A stretch of 5,498 bases of DNA from Xanthobacteraceae bacterium. GTDB taxonomy: Bacteria; Pseudomonadota; Alphaproteobacteria; Rhizobiales; Xanthobacteraceae. How positions within the stretch are numbered: the first letter of the stretch is position 1; each line of letters begins with the position of its first letter. Position numbers and translations under genes: made by a program. Positions 4,835-5,498 of this stretch are shown here, in pieces. The stretch covers positions 1 to 5,498 of the forward strand of contig JASHXZ010000002.1 in assembly GCA_030043285.1 (NCBI GenBank), given 5' to 3'. The notes under the pieces were generated by a model that made no database searches, had not been told where the DNA came from, and saw only the letters and a program-made list of their open reading frames with translations.

Positions 4835-5498
4835 TTAGAGAAGCTTCATCAGATTGCGCTTGCGGCCATGGCGGACCTTGAGGGCCGAAATATATGATGC
4901 TTGCTCAGCTGTGTTGCGCAACGGCGCCATGCGGCTAACGAGTTTCACGGCTTCCGCGTAGCCACCACTGTTGATCAACTCCTCGACGCGCGCCGCATAG
5001 ACCTCCAGCGCTTCGCACGGATGCGACGCTTGGCTGGCGGTGGCAAGTTCCTGCTTCACGCCACTCGATGCTTGGTGCTGGCGCACGGTCGCCCACGCGG
5101 CATTGTACATTTTCTCGTGCGTCAGGATGCGGACGAGGAGATCGGCGGAATAATCCCAATGCGAACGGCTCTTTTTACTAAGCCGCCCTTTCAGGAACTC
5201 GATGACCCGTTCGTTACCGGCTTTGCCGCCGATCTTTCTGAAGCGCTGATACAGCTCGTAAGTCGGCCACTTCTCGAACGCCCGCCACAGATGCGCCTCC
5301 GCGTCGTCCTTGCGACCGACCTTTGCTAAAAGATCGACGGTGAAGAAGAGGAGCCGTTCGTCGGGCCTCTTGTCCTCGAACATCCACAGGCCTTCCTCGG
5401 CACGGCGTAGCGCTTCCTGCTCGCGTCCATTCTCCCGGCAGAACTCGGCCAATTGCAGATATCGCCACGCCGACGACAAATCCTTGGCACGCAGCGCG
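4835..5498 (-). CDS. C-terminal part of a helical-repeat (TPR-like) protein, 5' end beyond the window
   Basis: The last 220 residues are visible. The frame stays open to the right edge (reading ALRAKDLSSAWRYLQLAEF...), so a TTG start at 5479 is not credible and the true N-terminus lies outside. The visible part is helical and repeat-like: WRYLQLAEFCRENGREQEAL, RRAEEGLWMFED, then DAEAHLWRAFEKWPTYELY, AGNERVIEFLKGRL, LLVRILTHEKMYNAAWATV and a conserved-looking end, ALEVYAARVEELI ... LVSRMAPLR ... ISALKVRHGRKRNLMKLL. This resembles the C-terminal region of large rhizobial proteins annotated as SWIM zinc finger or DUF6880-type; I recall the pattern but cannot confirm it, and any zinc-finger part would be off-window. 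Such repeats usually act as scaffolds for protein contacts. The 71-bp convergent spacer before it (4764-4834) shows no clear terminator. Confidence 0.8.
   Translation of the reverse strand, partial: ALRAKDLSSAWRYLQLAEFCRENGREQEALRRAEEGLWMFEDKRPDERLLFFTVDLLAKVGRKDDAEAHLWRAFEKWPTYELYQRFRKIGGKAGNERVIEFLKGRLSKKSRSHWDYSADLLVRILTHEKMYNAAWATVRQHQASSGVKQELATASQASHPCEALEVYAARVEELINSGGYAEAVKLVSRMAPLRNTAEQASYISALKVRHGRKRNLMKLL

Overview
The window looks like a chromosomal stretch from a high-GC alphaproteobacterium, most likely Hyphomicrobiales near Bradyrhizobium/Nitrobacteraceae. This rests on the GC-rich coding style, a tripartite tricarboxylate transporter (TTT) receptor of the Bug family, a rhizobial Omp25/Omp31-type small porin, and a dispersed palindromic repeat of a kind I remember from such genomes. 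All family calls come from reading the sequence and from memory; no database search was run.

Layout, left to right. (1) Positions 1-173, minus strand: the N-terminus of an isocitrate lyase/PEP mutase superfamily enzyme, running off the left edge. (2) A 75-bp divergent promoter region with symmetric GC-rich repeats. (3) Positions 249-1208, plus strand: a secreted Bug/TctC-type solute receptor. (4) Positions 1209-1366: a convergent spacer with two hairpins, one a long dispersed palindrome and the other a perfect 13-bp stem. (5) Positions 1367-2092, minus strand: an 8-strand-type outer-membrane beta-barrel protein. (6) Positions 2291-2650, minus strand: a YffB-like member of the ArsC/Spx thioredoxin-fold family. 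(7) Positions 2651-3254: a region without an intact gene. It holds the beginning of a broken bacterial Hen1 gene (RNA 3'-terminal ribose 2'-O-methyltransferase, N-terminal domain only), then a short promoter-like segment. (8) Positions 3255-4763, plus strand: a Tat-exported, berberine-bridge-enzyme-like FAD oxidoreductase with both residues expected for bicovalent FAD. (9) Positions 4835-5498, minus strand: the C-terminal part of a helical-repeat (TPR-like) protein, running off the right edge.

The genes do not form one pathway. The only likely functional pair is the divergent mutase-family enzyme and TTT receptor at the left, which could serve catabolism of a small carboxylate. The most notable point is that the Hen1 remnant is in frame with the FAD oxidoreductase. 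A longest-ORF caller would therefore report a false 617-residue Hen1-oxidoreductase fusion from 2910 to 4763. The internal Tat signal, the ribosome binding site at 3244-3249 and the abrupt end of Hen1 similarity argue that the real gene starts at 3255. I found no convincing undescribed system in this window.
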